This document shows, piece after piece, positions 17,449 through 25,683 of a stretch of 64,000 nt of DNA. The notes beneath the pieces were generated by a model. It made no database searches and was not told where the DNA came from. It saw only the letters and a program-made list of their open reading frames with translations. This DNA comes from Butyrivibrio sp. Its GTDB lineage: Bacteria > Bacillota > Clostridia > Lachnospirales > Lachnospiraceae. The stretch is from contig JAMPEU010000016.1 in assembly GCA_023664865.1 (NCBI GenBank), positions 1-64,000 on the forward strand. Reading direction: 5' to 3'. Made by a program: the position numbers and the translations under genes. Each line of letters begins with the position of its first letter. Position 1 is the first letter of the stretch.

Positions 17449-19008
17449 GTGGATATTCGACTGATTATGAAGACGGCACGCAGCGTGTCATTAGAACTTA
17501 AAGATGGGGGAATCTATGAGACGGTAGATGCCTATCGCTTATTTGTTAATAATACGGAATACAAATTGACTAATACAGTCATTACAAGCATATATGATTT
17601 GAAACCGGATACCGAGTATCTGGTAGAAGTAAAGAACAAAAACAATGAGACTGTCGGGAGCATTACTTTTAGAACCGATGAAGAATTTGTGACGATAAAT
17701 GTAAGGGAGCTTGGCGCAGCAGGAGACGGCGTATCGGACGATACCGGATTTATACAGGCGGCGATTATGGCATGTCCAAAGAAGAGCCGTGTGCTTATAC
17801 CTAAAGGGAAGTATAAGATTACCAGTATTTTTCTTAAAAGCGGCATCAATCTGGAAATTGCAAAAGACGCGGAACTGTTGGCACAGACCGACAGAAACCG
17901 TTTCGTAAAGTTTCCGGGTATGATTGAAAGTTATGACGAGCAGGACGAATATAACCTTGGAACATGGGAAGGCAATCCGCTGCCGATGTTTGCAGGAATA
18001 ATTACGGGAATCGGAGTATCTGACGTAAAAGTGTACGGTGAAGGGACTGTAAACGGCTGCGCCAGCCACGATAACTGGTGGCATAATGAGAAGGTTATGG
18101 TAGGGGCTTTCCGACCGAGAATGCTGTTTTTGAACCACTGCGAGCGTATACAGGTGCAGGGGCTGACCTTCTGCAACAGTCCTGCGTGGGTTATACATCC
18201 GTATTTCAGTAATGAACTTATATTCAGCAACCTCAATATACAGAATCCGCAGAAGTCGCCTAATACCGACGGTTTAGACCCGGAATCCTGTAAAGATGTG
18301 GAGATTTTGGGAGTGCATTTTTCACTGGGCGACGACTGCATAGCGGTTAAATCAGGCAAGGTTTATATGGGTAAAAAATATAAAACTCCTTCAGAGAATA
18401 TTCATGTGTACCAATGTCTTATGGAGAATGGACACGGTGCGGTTACCGTCGGCAGCGAGATTGGCGCGGGCGTGCGGAATATGACTGTGGAAAACTGCCG
18501 ATTTTCACATACCGACCGCGGACTTAGGATTAAGACCAGAAGGGGGCGCGGTAAGGACTCTGTTTTAGACGAAATTGTATTTAAGAATATCGAGATGGAC
18601 AATGTCATGACTCCGTTTACCGCCAATGCGTTCTATTTCTGCGATCCTGACGGAAGAACCGAGTATGTGCAGTCCAGAGAAACGTATCCTGTAGATGATA
18701 ATACACCGGAAATGCGGCATTTCCTGTTTGAAAATATCCATGCAGCCAACTGCCATGTAGCGGCGGCATTTTTTGAAGGGCTTCCGGAGCAAAAGATTGA
18801 AAAGCTTGAAATGCGCAATTGCTTCATTTCTTTTGCAAAAGAAACTAAAACCGACGTGCCGATTATGTCGTTCGGAGTGGACGCATGTTCCAAAAAAGGA
18901 ATCCATGCAACTAATGTGAAACTTCTGGTTTTAGATAATGTGGAGATAGAGGGCAATACAGGAGAGGCTCTTGAACTGCAGGGCGTAGATAAAGTGGAAA
19001 GAAACTGA
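17449..19008 (+). CDS. GH28 polygalacturonase (cytoplasmic)
   Basis: This glycoside hydrolase family 28 enzyme of 519 residues cuts alpha-1,4-galacturonan. It has a short FN3-like N-terminal domain (about 1-80) and a right-handed beta-helix. All four GH28 signatures are present: NTDG (Asp274), GDD (Asp295, Asp296), GHG (His329) and RIK (Arg360, Lys362). There is no signal peptide, so it acts on imported oligogalacturonides, probably exo-wise. The start is GTG with GGAAGGAG 9 bases ahead. The next gene begins 22 bases later. Confidence 0.93.
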   Translation: MDIRLIMKTARSVSLELKDGGIYETVDAYRLFVNNTEYKLTNTVITSIYDLKPDTEYLVEVKNKNNETVGSITFRTDEEFVTINVRELGAAGDGVSDDTGFIQAAIMACPKKSRVLIPKGKYKITSIFLKSGINLEIAKDAELLAQTDRNRFVKFPGMIESYDEQDEYNLGTWEGNPLPMFAGIITGIGVSDVKVYGEGTVNGCASHDNWWHNEKVMVGAFRPRMLFLNHCERIQVQGLTFCNSPAWVIHPYFSNELIFSNLNIQNPQKSPNTDGLDPESCKDVEILGVHFSLGDDCIAVKSGKVYMGKKYKTPSENIHVYQCLMENGHGAVTVGSEIGAGVRNMTVENCRFSHTDRGLRIKTRRGRGKDSVLDEIVFKNIEMDNVMTPFTANAFYFCDPDGRTEYVQSRETYPVDDNTPEMRHFLFENIHAANCHVAAAFFEGLPEQKIEKLEMRNCFISFAKETKTDVPIMSFGVDACSKKGIHATNVKLLVLDNVEIEGNTGEALELQGVDKVERN

Positions 19009-19030
19009 TATATGGAAAGGGGAGAAAATA

Positions 19031-19870
19031 ATGCAGTTAGGAATACGGTTGCACGATATTAAAAAGGCTCCGCTGGAAGAACGGCTTAAAATCGCGAATG
19101 AGCAGGGATTTAAGTGTGGTCATTTGGCGCTGTCTAAAGTTATTTCGGAATATTCGACGGCTGATGCTGCGCTGACGCCGGGTTTTGCATGTTATCTGAA
19201 AAGGATATTTGCCGAGTCGCAGCTTGATATTGCGGTTCTTGGGTGTTACTTGAATCTGGCGAATCCTAATGAAGAAAGCCTGAAAAAGATACAGAACCGC
19301 TACATGGCACATATAAGATTTGCATCCCTTTTAGGCGCAGGCGTAGTGGGTACTGAGACCGGAGCGGTCAATGAAGAGTATAAGTATGAGGAGCGCAATC
19401 ATTCCGATGAGGCTTTACAGGTTTTTGTAAAAAATCTTAGACCGATAGTGGAATGTGCTGAAAAGATGGGCGTGGTTTTTGCAATCGAACCGGTATTTAA
19501 ACATATCGTATGCAATCCTAAGCGAGCCAGACAGGTATTAGACGAGATAGCGTCTCCCAATCTGCAGATTATTTTCGATCCGGTCAATCTGCTGGATACC
19601 AGTAATTATCAGGATAGAGGGCAGATTATCCATGAGGCTATTGACTTGTTAGGTCAGGATATTGCGATGGTGCATATCAAGGATTTTAGAATTGAAGACG
19701 GCAAGATGGTTTCAGTGGCAGCAGGCACCGGAGAGATGGATTATGATGAGATTATCCGATTTATTAAGACTGAAAAGCCGTATATACATGTGACGCTTGA
19801 GAATACCGTTCCGGATAATGCTGTGGAGGCGCGGGAGTATATTCAGGGGTTGTGGGATAACATTAACTAA
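19031..19870 (+). CDS. sugar phosphate isomerase/epimerase (TIM barrel)
   Basis: This 279-residue protein is of the xylose-isomerase-like/AP endonuclease 2 fold. Candidate metal ligands lie in FAIEPVFKHI, IIFDPVNLL, MVHIKDFR and VTLENT, the usual Glu-Asp-His-Glu order. Members isomerise or epimerise ketoses and inositols. The position between GH28 and GH105 suggests a pectin-derived sugar, but the substrate is unknown. The ribosome site is AAGGGGAG. A family A palindrome begins 6 bases after its stop. Confidence 0.82.
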   Translation: MQLGIRLHDIKKAPLEERLKIANEQGFKCGHLALSKVISEYSTADAALTPGFACYLKRIFAESQLDIAVLGCYLNLANPNEESLKKIQNRYMAHIRFASLLGAGVVGTETGAVNEEYKYEERNHSDEALQVFVKNLRPIVECAEKMGVVFAIEPVFKHIVCNPKRARQVLDEIASPNLQIIFDPVNLLDTSNYQDRGQIIHEAIDLLGQDIAMVHIKDFRIEDGKMVSVAAGTGEMDYDEIIRFIKTEKPYIHVTLENTVPDNAVEAREYIQGLWDNIN

Positions 19871-19876
19871 AATAAC

Positions 19877-19962
19877 GAGTTTAGTCAAAATGAACAAAAA
19901 CGGGGCTCCAATGCCTGAAAAGCGGTAAGTCGCCCCTTATTTTGTTCATTTAGACTAAACTC
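19877..19962 (+). repeat. family A palindromic element, copy 2
   Basis: This is an 86-bp palindrome with arms GAGTTTAGTC (19877-19886) and GACTAAACTC (19953-19962). Inner stems are TGAACAAAA/TTTTGTTCA and GGGGC/GCCCC, and the loop contains TGCCTGAAAAGCGGTAAGTC. Two outer arm positions differ from copy 1 with compensation on the other side. It starts 6 bases after the epimerase stop. Similarity to copy 3 continues about 25 bases further, to ATAGAGTTT. Confidence 0.88.
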
Positions 19963-20014
19963 TGGTTATTGAGATAGAGTTTTTAAATATAATTGAAAGG
20001 ACAGGATATTAGAT

Positions 20015-21139
20015 ATGGATAGAATTGAGAAATACATTGAGGAATTAATGGAGAAGAGTACGCCGGACAGGCCGATTTGGAATATTGAGAAGATTCTTCA
20101 GGGCAAGAAATCTACATGGAATTACATAGACGGCTGTATGATTAAGGCGATTCTGGAGATGTATGCCATTACGGGCGATGAGAAATATTTTAAGTTCGCT
20201 GATGATTTTATAGACCATAAGGTGTATGAGGATGGAACGATTGAGGGCTACGACGTTAGTGAACTAAACATTGATAATGTAAATGCAGGCAAGACGTTGT
20301 TTGAATTATATGATTTGACAAAGAAAGAAAAATACCGTAAGGCTATTGACTTAATCTATAGCCAGATTGAGCAGATGCCGCGTACTAAGGAAGGGAATTT
20401 CTGGCATAAGAACATATACCCTAATCAGGTGTGGCTTGACGGCCTGTATATGTGCCAGCCGTTTTATATGGAATACGAGACGCGCTTCAATAATAAGAAA
20501 AATTATGCCGATATCTTCAACCAGTTTGAACAGGTGGTAAATAATATGCGCGATCCTAAGACCGGGTTGTACTATCATGCATATGATTCATCAAGGGAAA
20601 TGTTCTGGTGCGATAAGGTGACCGGGCTTAGCCAGAACTTCTGGCTGCGTGCGCTTGGCTGGTATTCAATGGCATTGTTGGATACGTTGGATAAGGCTGA
20701 TGCTTCATATGGCGCTCCCTATGAAAATATGAAGAGAATTTTTGTAGAGCTGATGGACGCAATGCTGCGTTATCAGGATGAGAGCGGTATGTGGTATCAG
20801 GTAGTAAATGTAGGCGGCATGGAGAAAAATTATCTGGAAACAAGCGGCAGCTCGATTATGGCGTATGCACTGTTAAAAGGAGTGCGTCTGGGTTTCCTGC
20901 CTGAGAAGTATCGCGACTATGGCAAGAAGGCTTTTGAAGGAATTTGCGATAGATATCTGTCCACAGACGAGGACGGAAGCCTGCATCTTGACGGGATATG
21001 TCTGGTAGCAGGGCTTGGCGGTGCCGGCATGCGCTCCGGGACCTTTGACTACTATATGTCGGAGCCAATAGTAAAAGACGACGCCAAAGGTGTCGGACCG
21101 TTCTTGTTGGCGTATACGGAGATGTTGAGATTGAAGTGA
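20015..21139 (+). CDS. GH105 unsaturated rhamnogalacturonyl/galacturonyl hydrolase
   Basis: This (alpha/alpha)6-barrel hydrolase of 374 residues is of the YteR/YesR type. It removes the terminal delta-4,5-unsaturated uronate from lyase-generated oligosaccharides, feeding KduI. The probable catalytic residue is Asp142 in QVWLDGLYMCQPF, corresponding to Asp143 of YteR. There is no signal peptide, as expected for a cytoplasmic enzyme. AAAGGACAGG precedes the ATG. It is the last gene of the first pectin block. Confidence 0.92.
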   Translation: MDRIEKYIEELMEKSTPDRPIWNIEKILQGKKSTWNYIDGCMIKAILEMYAITGDEKYFKFADDFIDHKVYEDGTIEGYDVSELNIDNVNAGKTLFELYDLTKKEKYRKAIDLIYSQIEQMPRTKEGNFWHKNIYPNQVWLDGLYMCQPFYMEYETRFNNKKNYADIFNQFEQVVNNMRDPKTGLYYHAYDSSREMFWCDKVTGLSQNFWLRALGWYSMALLDTLDKADASYGAPYENMKRIFVELMDAMLRYQDESGMWYQVVNVGGMEKNYLETSGSSIMAYALLKGVRLGFLPEKYRDYGKKAFEGICDRYLSTDEDGSLHLDGICLVAGLGGAGMRSGTFDYYMSEPIVKDDAKGVGPFLLAYTEMLRLK

Positions 21140-21271
21140 AATATTAAGCGATACTATTTATGAATATATTAAAATACAGAATACTATATGCCATATCCGC
21201 ATATATGCTTGATTGTTTTTACTTTTTCTAGTAGAATAGCAAATAGTTTTGGTATAAGGAGGACTGAAGAA

Positions 21272-21463
21272 ATGTCTATAAAGAAAACAAGGCATTCTAC
21301 TGTAGTACACAGAGAAGTTACCATAGAGAAAATTGAAGATATTCTCCGAAATCAAGAAAATATAATTACAACAAATGACCGTTCAAGTGAGGACGATGCT
21401 TTTGAAATAGCTTTGCAAGGTTCTAAAGCATATTTAGAGGCACAGGGTTATTTAGAAGCTTAG
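21272..21463 (+). CDS. small hypothetical protein, first gene of a three-gene cassette
   Basis: This encodes 63 residues from ATG 21272 with AAGGAGG 8-9 bases ahead. It is charged and soluble, with no recognisable domain. The C-terminal half (SSEDDAFEIALQGSKAYLEA) is acidic and helical, as in many antitoxin-like proteins. The next gene starts 12 bases downstream with its own AGGAGG, so these are co-transcribed. The frame is open from 21188, but only this start has a ribosome site. Confidence 0.65.
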   Translation: MSIKKTRHSTVVHREVTIEKIEDILRNQENIITTNDRSSEDDAFEIALQGSKAYLEAQGYLEA

Positions 21464-21475
21464 GAGGACTAAAAG

Positions 21476-21991
21476 TTGTTACCGGATGTGATTTCAGAGA
21501 AAGACTTTAGGTATAAGACACTACCTGCAAAGAAGATAAAGAAATCTTATAGTTATTTTAAACAATTGTTAGATGATTTTTCTATGACAATAGAATCGGG
21601 AGAAATTGAAATAAACTTACCGATAGTATGTCGGATATTTGTACGGGTTGATCAACGAAAAGATTATTATATGTATTATCATTCAACGGATAAGAAAATT
21701 ATGAAGATGTCACATGAAAAAGAATTAGCCCTTTGGGCATATTGGGTATGTAAATATAAACCTATAAATTTTGTTAATAGTTTGGATGATGAACATTTTT
21801 TTAATAGTCATGGATGTACAGTGAGTGATGCATTTGCTTCATATATCATTATTTCAGCAGTATGTGCAAAGAATAAGAAAAAAGCAAAGTATTTTTCAGA
21901 ACGTGTTGTAAAAGACCTTTATTATGATTTGGCAAATAGAGATTTTAGCAAGGAAGCGATAATCTCAAAAATTGTGGATTTAATAGGTTAG
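21476..21991 (+). CDS. hypothetical protein, second gene of the cassette
   Basis: This encodes 171 residues from a TTG start with AGGAGG 8 bases ahead. It is soluble and rich in Lys and aromatic residues (KKSYSYFKQLLDD, RKDYYMYYHSTDKK, ELALWAYWVCKYKP). I do not recognise a family or catalytic motif. The AT-rich composition matches its two neighbours and differs from the pectin genes on the left. Confidence 0.65.
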   Translation: MLPDVISEKDFRYKTLPAKKIKKSYSYFKQLLDDFSMTIESGEIEINLPIVCRIFVRVDQRKDYYMYYHSTDKKIMKMSHEKELALWAYWVCKYKPINFVNSLDDEHFFNSHGCTVSDAFASYIIISAVCAKNKKKAKYFSERVVKDLYYDLANRDFSKEAIISKIVDLIG

Positions 21992-22008
21992 GGGCGGTAT
22001 GTTTGTCT

Positions 22009-22305
22009 ATGATAAAGGACTTTTTAGAATTTTTTTATAATAACCATCAGATTATGTGGGATAATATTGTTGTTTTTATTATATGGGGATTATTATGTTC
22101 AGGAATTACTGGCGCTATAACATCTGTACATAATACAAGGCTCAGAAGGACAAACGATGTTTTGAAAGATGAACTTGCAGCATTGAAAGAGAAATATTCT
22201 CAATTAGATGAGAACGAAAGATTGCTGATGGGGCTGGAAAATTCTTTGCAGCCATCAGCAAAAGCTGTAAGTAAAAGATTTAAACACAAAAGAAAAAATA
22301 AGTAA
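22009..22305 (+). CDS. small single-pass membrane protein with coiled coil, third gene of the cassette
   Basis: This encodes 98 residues. A membrane segment (about residues 18-38, NIVVFIIWGLLCSGITGAIT) is followed by a coiled-coil-like helix (DVLKDELAALKEKYSQLDEN) and a basic tail (KRFKHKRKNK). ATG 22009 is assumed, with AGGGGCGG 11 bases ahead; an in-frame TTG at 22003 is closer to that site. It lies 17 bases after the preceding gene. The function is unknown. Confidence 0.6.
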   Translation: MIKDFLEFFYNNHQIMWDNIVVFIIWGLLCSGITGAITSVHNTRLRRTNDVLKDELAALKEKYSQLDENERLLMGLENSLQPSAKAVSKRFKHKRKNK

Positions 22306-22378
22306 CAGAATTGTCACGTCATTGGTAGAAATCAGTAAATGTGAATATCTGCTCTCCAAAATAATATTTGTAATCAAG

Positions 22379-22402
22379 ACCACCGGCTAAGTCGGTGGTT
22401 TG
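22379..22402 (+). terminator. hairpin after the three-gene cassette
   Basis: ACCACCG (22379-22385) pairs with CGGTGGT (22393-22399) around GCTAAGT, followed by a short T-rich stretch. It is probably the terminator of the cassette. Hairpins of this sequence type also occur at ends of IS200/IS605 elements, but no transposase is near. Confidence 0.6.
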
Positions 22403-22419
22403 TTAATTTATTATAAATA

Positions 22420-22449
22420 TGAAACCTTTCCCCGCATCATTACCCTATA
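22420..22449 (+). promoter_or_regulatory. candidate ECF-type promoter of the sigma factor gene
   Basis: TGAAACC (22420-22426) resembles the -35 of ECF promoters, and CCCTATA (22443-22449) lies 16 bases on. It would make the sigma/anti-sigma pair autoregulated. Two small palindromes lie just downstream: TACCCT/AGGGTA and GTTCCGGAAC (22472-22481). Confidence 0.45.
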
Positions 22450-22504
22450 TAAGTGAAAGGGTAAAATCTCTGTTCCGGAACATAGGTACCTTGGAGGAAA
22501 TGCA

Positions 22505-23026
22505 ATGAAACAGGAAGAACTGGAAGTCTACATTGATACATACGGCAAAGATTTATATTCTTTTTGCTGCTGTGTGGCGAATGACCGCCAGAAAGCGGAG
22601 GATTTGTATCAGGACACATTTTTGAAAATGTATGAAATAATGGAAAAAAACACCATCATAACTAATCCCAAAAGTTTTTTAATGGGAGTGGCGCTAAATC
22701 TTTATCGGAATTATAAAAGAAAGTCATCAATAAGGCAGAAGATTTTAGGGAATAGAGTGCCTGCCAGTGAAAATTCCGAAGATATTCCTTCAGGAGAAAA
22801 AGCGGTCGATGATGTAGTGATTTTTATGGAAGAGCGCGCGGCTGTGAGAAAGGCTGTAAATAAACTTCCGGATAAGTATAGGATTCCACTTATCTTATTT
22901 TACATGGAAGAATTTTCACAGGCGGATATCGCGGCAATGATGCAGATTTCTGAAAGTGCGGTAAAAACAAGGCTACACAGGGCAAAGAAAATATTGAGAG
23001 AAAAATTGGAGGGTTATTATGAATAA
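22505..23026 (+). CDS. ECF-type RNA polymerase sigma factor
   Basis: This 173-residue sigma-70 family protein has only regions 2 and 4. Region 2 (about 8-75) contains AEDLYQDTFLKMYE, which binds core polymerase and the -10. Region 4 (about 115-170) contains FSQADIAAMMQISESAVKTR for -35 recognition. Its stop overlaps the start of the next gene by 8 bases, so the two are translationally coupled. The inducing signal is unknown. Confidence 0.93.
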   Translation: MKQEELEVYIDTYGKDLYSFCCCVANDRQKAEDLYQDTFLKMYEIMEKNTIITNPKSFLMGVALNLYRNYKRKSSIRQKILGNRVPASENSEDIPSGEKAVDDVVIFMEERAAVRKAVNKLPDKYRIPLILFYMEEFSQADIAAMMQISESAVKTRLHRAKKILREKLEGYYE

Positions 23027-24221
23027 AGATATGGATAAGTTGCTTAAAGCTGCCTTAACTCCGATAGAGCTGCCGGATACAGAATTAAATGAATTAAACG
23101 ACCGGATTCTTCTGAAATTAAAGGAGAGAGATGATATGAAAAACGAACAGAGACGTTACAAAGGAAGAATTGGCGCGGCGGCAGCGATAGTAATAGGCGT
23201 TTTATTAGTATGCTCAGGTACGGCATTTGCCCTATATAAGTATTTAAGTCCGGCGGAAGTAGCGATGGAAACAAGCAACGATGCACTGCAAAAGGCGTTT
23301 TTAAGCGACGATGCGATACTAGTGAATGAAACGGTAGAAAGCGGAGGATACAGAATCACTCTTTTAGGAAGCGTAACAGGCAAAGATATAAACGAATTTA
23401 TCTCTGATGGAGTGCCAAAGAATGACAGAATATATACGGTAGTGGCAATAGAACGAGCCGACGGCATTCCCATGCCTGACACTTCTTCCGACGACTATGG
23501 AAAAGAAGCTTTTTATGTATCGCATTATATTCATGGGCTGAATCCCGTAAGATACAGTTTAATGAGTATGGGGGGCGGATATACGGAGCTTGTCAGGGAC
23601 GGAATCCAGTACAGGATTTTGGATATGGACAATATCGAGATGTTTGCGGATAGAGGCATCTATGTGGGGGTAAGCTCCGGAACTTTTTATGATGCGGAGG
23701 CTTATATATATGATGAAAATACCGGAGAAATGAGCCGTAACGGTGATTATGGCGGCGTAAACGTCCTATTCAAGCTCCCGGTTGATAAAAGCAAGGCAGA
23801 TCCGGCAGCGGCGGAGGCCTATTTGAAAGAGTTTGAATTGGCAATGAATACCCCATCACAACCGAAAGAGAAAGATGCAGTTGACTTGAGCGTAGATGAG
23901 TTTATGGAAAAGCTGACGCCTGAGAATATTGATGAATATGCGGTACCTGTTGAAACAACCAGACAGATATGCACGATTGACGAACAAAAGAATGTCAACT
24001 ATTCATACGATTTAGGCGAAAGCACATGTGCAGGAATTACGGCATTTGACAGCTTGTTTCCAGATGGTAATCCCGGAATGAGCAGCAACTTTGGCTACAG
24101 CTATTCTGAGTCGGGGCTGGCAGATTTATACATAGACGTATTTATCCTTAATGAAGACGGTACGGTTACATATGTGGTATATCAGCCGAAGGATTTGGAG
24201 TCAGAATTAAGACCGGAGTGA
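23019..24221 (+). CDS. membrane protein partner of the ECF sigma factor (putative anti-sigma)
   Basis: The 400-residue protein has a cytoplasmic N-terminus (1-50, acidic helices), one membrane segment (about 51-73, GAAAAIVIGVLLVCSGTAFA) and a large extracellular part. This matches the DUF4179-like proteins encoded with ECF sigma factors in Clostridia. Such proteins are expected to hold the sigma factor at the membrane until an envelope signal arrives. I see no zinc-binding anti-sigma motif. The role is inferred from topology and the 8-base overlap. Confidence 0.78.
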   Translation: MNKDMDKLLKAALTPIELPDTELNELNDRILLKLKERDDMKNEQRRYKGRIGAAAAIVIGVLLVCSGTAFALYKYLSPAEVAMETSNDALQKAFLSDDAILVNETVESGGYRITLLGSVTGKDINEFISDGVPKNDRIYTVVAIERADGIPMPDTSSDDYGKEAFYVSHYIHGLNPVRYSLMSMGGGYTELVRDGIQYRILDMDNIEMFADRGIYVGVSSGTFYDAEAYIYDENTGEMSRNGDYGGVNVLFKLPVDKSKADPAAAEAYLKEFELAMNTPSQPKEKDAVDLSVDEFMEKLTPENIDEYAVPVETTRQICTIDEQKNVNYSYDLGESTCAGITAFDSLFPDGNPGMSSNFGYSYSESGLADLYIDVFILNEDGTVTYVVYQPKDLESELRPE

Positions 24222-24263
24222 CATTTGACTGAAGTGGTATTTGCAGAATAAGCTTATTAAAAC

Positions 24264-24297
24264 AAGGGGCTGTCGTGTTGGCAAGCTCCTTTGTTGA
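24264..24297 (+). terminator. weak terminator after the sigma/anti-sigma pair
   Basis: AAGGGGC (24264-24270) pairs with GCTCCTT (24285-24291) with one G-T pair, followed by a T-rich stretch. Confidence 0.5.
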
Positions 24298-24412
24298 TTT
24301 ACATTTTTTTGTCGCAGGGAAATTCTTTATTTTCAATAGAATTTCATCTTACTAATAGTATTACGCTATTAATGGGTGATTCGGGTAGGGACAAAATCAA
24401 TATGTTAAAGGG

Positions 24413-24778
24413 TTATATAAAATATGTCATAACAATAAAACTTGAAATTAAGGCAATTACTGCATTTATAATAAGCAAATCCTTATTTTTACCTATGCCG
24501 CCGATTTTATAAACAAAATGCTGTACAATTACAATCACAATATAAAACACAATCCTTTCTATCCCCCAAAGGAAGGAGCTTGCAGTAGGATGTTCATTTT
24601 CAAGTATTACTAACACTGAAAATAATGAAAAAGGGATAATTGCATATAATATATAGATAATATAAAAAAATATTTGCCTCTTAGTTTTTTCTTTCCGTAG
24701 ACTATATACCATAAACACAGAAATAAGGCTGTATGCCATTGGTCTATATACATCGCTATATAGTATTGATTTAATCAT
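24413..24778 (-). CDS. small multi-pass membrane protein
   Basis: This encodes 121 very hydrophobic residues with about four membrane segments (around 12-25, 35-58, 70-90 and 100-120) and a basic loop (RKEKTKRQ). The minus-strand ATG is preceded by GAGTGAGA. No family is recognised. It is the only minus-strand gene between the sigma operon and the hicB remnant. It may be real but is not firmly supported. Confidence 0.45.
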   Translation of the reverse strand: MIKSILYSDVYRPMAYSLISVFMVYSLRKEKTKRQIFFYIIYILYAIIPFSLFSVLVILENEHPTASSFLWGIERIVFYIVIVIVQHFVYKIGGIGKNKDLLIINAVIALISSFIVMTYFI

Positions 24779-24998
24779 ATTCTCACTCGCTTTTTAATAA
24801 AATATTGCCACTGTAACCCTGCTTACCTTTTGATTGTATAATAGAACCATCAATATTACAATTACATTTCTCGCTGGTTGCAATTACAGGTTTTTCTATT
24901 AAGGCTCATGCACATAATCTTATTGACGTATAGTACTATATGCGATACTGTATATAAAAGGTTGATATAATATAGAAAGCGGAAAGGAGTCGGAAAGC

Positions 24999-25176
24999 AT
25001 GGGAGTAAAAGATTATATGAAACTGCCTTATACACGATTAGTACAGGAAATGAATGATGAAAGCGGGCATTATTTTTATGGCAGGATTTTAGAACTTGAA
25101 TCAAAGACTAGCTATCGAAGCAGAAAAAGAGGGCGTAAGCCTTAATCAGTTAGCATTATACAAGTTGGCACTTTAA
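24999..25176 (+). pseudogene. broken HicB-type antitoxin gene
   Basis: After a good ribosome site (AAAGGAGT) the frame reads MKLPYTRLVQEMNDESGHYF then YGRILELE, the typical HicB start. It then goes out of frame to TAA 25143-25145. The neighbouring frame resumes with NQRLAIEAEKEGVSLNQLAL then YKLAL and ends at TAA 25174-25176; this is the HicB C-terminal ribbon-helix-helix. The central 50-60 residues are missing, so an internal deletion joined both ends out of frame. No hicA toxin is seen. Confidence 0.75.
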
Positions 25177-25289
25177 TAAATACACATATAAGGCAGAATT
25201 GTCCAATAGGATAATCAGAAAGTTGCAGAACATGACAGATGAAGGATTTGAACAGCTTGAACTGATTGAAGCAGATTAAAATGTAACGG
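25177..25289 (+). other. gene-poor stretch after the hicB remnant
   Basis: An open frame without a good start gives LSNRIIRKLQNMTDEGFEQL then ELIEAD, ending at TAA 25277-25279. It may be the tail of a decayed neighbour of hicB. I see no intact gene. Confidence 0.3.
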
Positions 25290-25340
25290 AAACAGGCTTC
25301 CTTCCCACTTCTAATGTGGGAATGGGAAAGCCTGTTTTTT
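25290..25340 (+). terminator. strong hairpin terminator
   Basis: AAACAGGCTT (25290-25299) pairs with AAGCCTGTTT (25328-25337), extending into an inner TTCCCAC/GTGGGAA stem and followed by TTTTTT. It ends transcription from the decayed hicB region. Confidence 0.85.
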
Positions 25341-25470
25341 GTGCTGTTTCTAGTTCTGCTAATTTAACATATCTGTGTTTATTTGTGTTATAATGGGATA
25401 TAATTGGGAAAGCAAAAACGAAATCACGGAATTTTATTAGGAAAGAATTATCTATTATGAAAAAGGAAAA

Positions 25471-25593
25471 AGGCTGCGTGAGCAGCGCAAGATGCAAAAA
25501 AGTGATATAGAAGATTATTCAGGGGAAGGTTTGTCGAGTGCTTTTACTGGTCTTTATTTGTCTTTCGGGGAAAAAATCTGTACCTCGGGATGA
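25471..25593 (+). pseudogene. possible XRE regulator remnant
   Basis: One frame reads KRLREQRKMQKSDIEDY followed by GEGLSSAFTGLYLSFGEK to TGA 25591-25593. The KRLREQRK start is like the first helix of an XRE domain, but the rest does not fit and no start codon or ribosome site is present. The remaining bases from 25341 to 25683 show only an AT-rich, promoter-like stretch. Confidence 0.25.
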
Positions 25594-25683
25594 AAGTATA
25601 GGATTTTGTATATAGATTTCCTATAATTAGTGGCAGTGCAGTATATGTGCGGAAACAAAATAGGGTTAAGAAGGGGTATAGTT

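Noticed and set aside
17539-18198. 219-codon minus-strand open frame opposite the GH28 gene
   Set aside because: The plus strand carries all GH28 motifs; this is a shadow frame.
22379-22402. hairpin considered as an IS200/IS605 end
   Set aside because: No TnpA or TnpB gene or remnant is nearby; a terminator explains it.
24291-24512. 73-codon plus-strand frame after the anti-sigma gene
   Set aside because: It starts inside the probable terminator, lacks a ribosome site and overlaps the more convincing minus-strand membrane protein.
25276-25497. 73-codon minus-strand frame
   Set aside because: It spans a strong terminator hairpin and has no family features.
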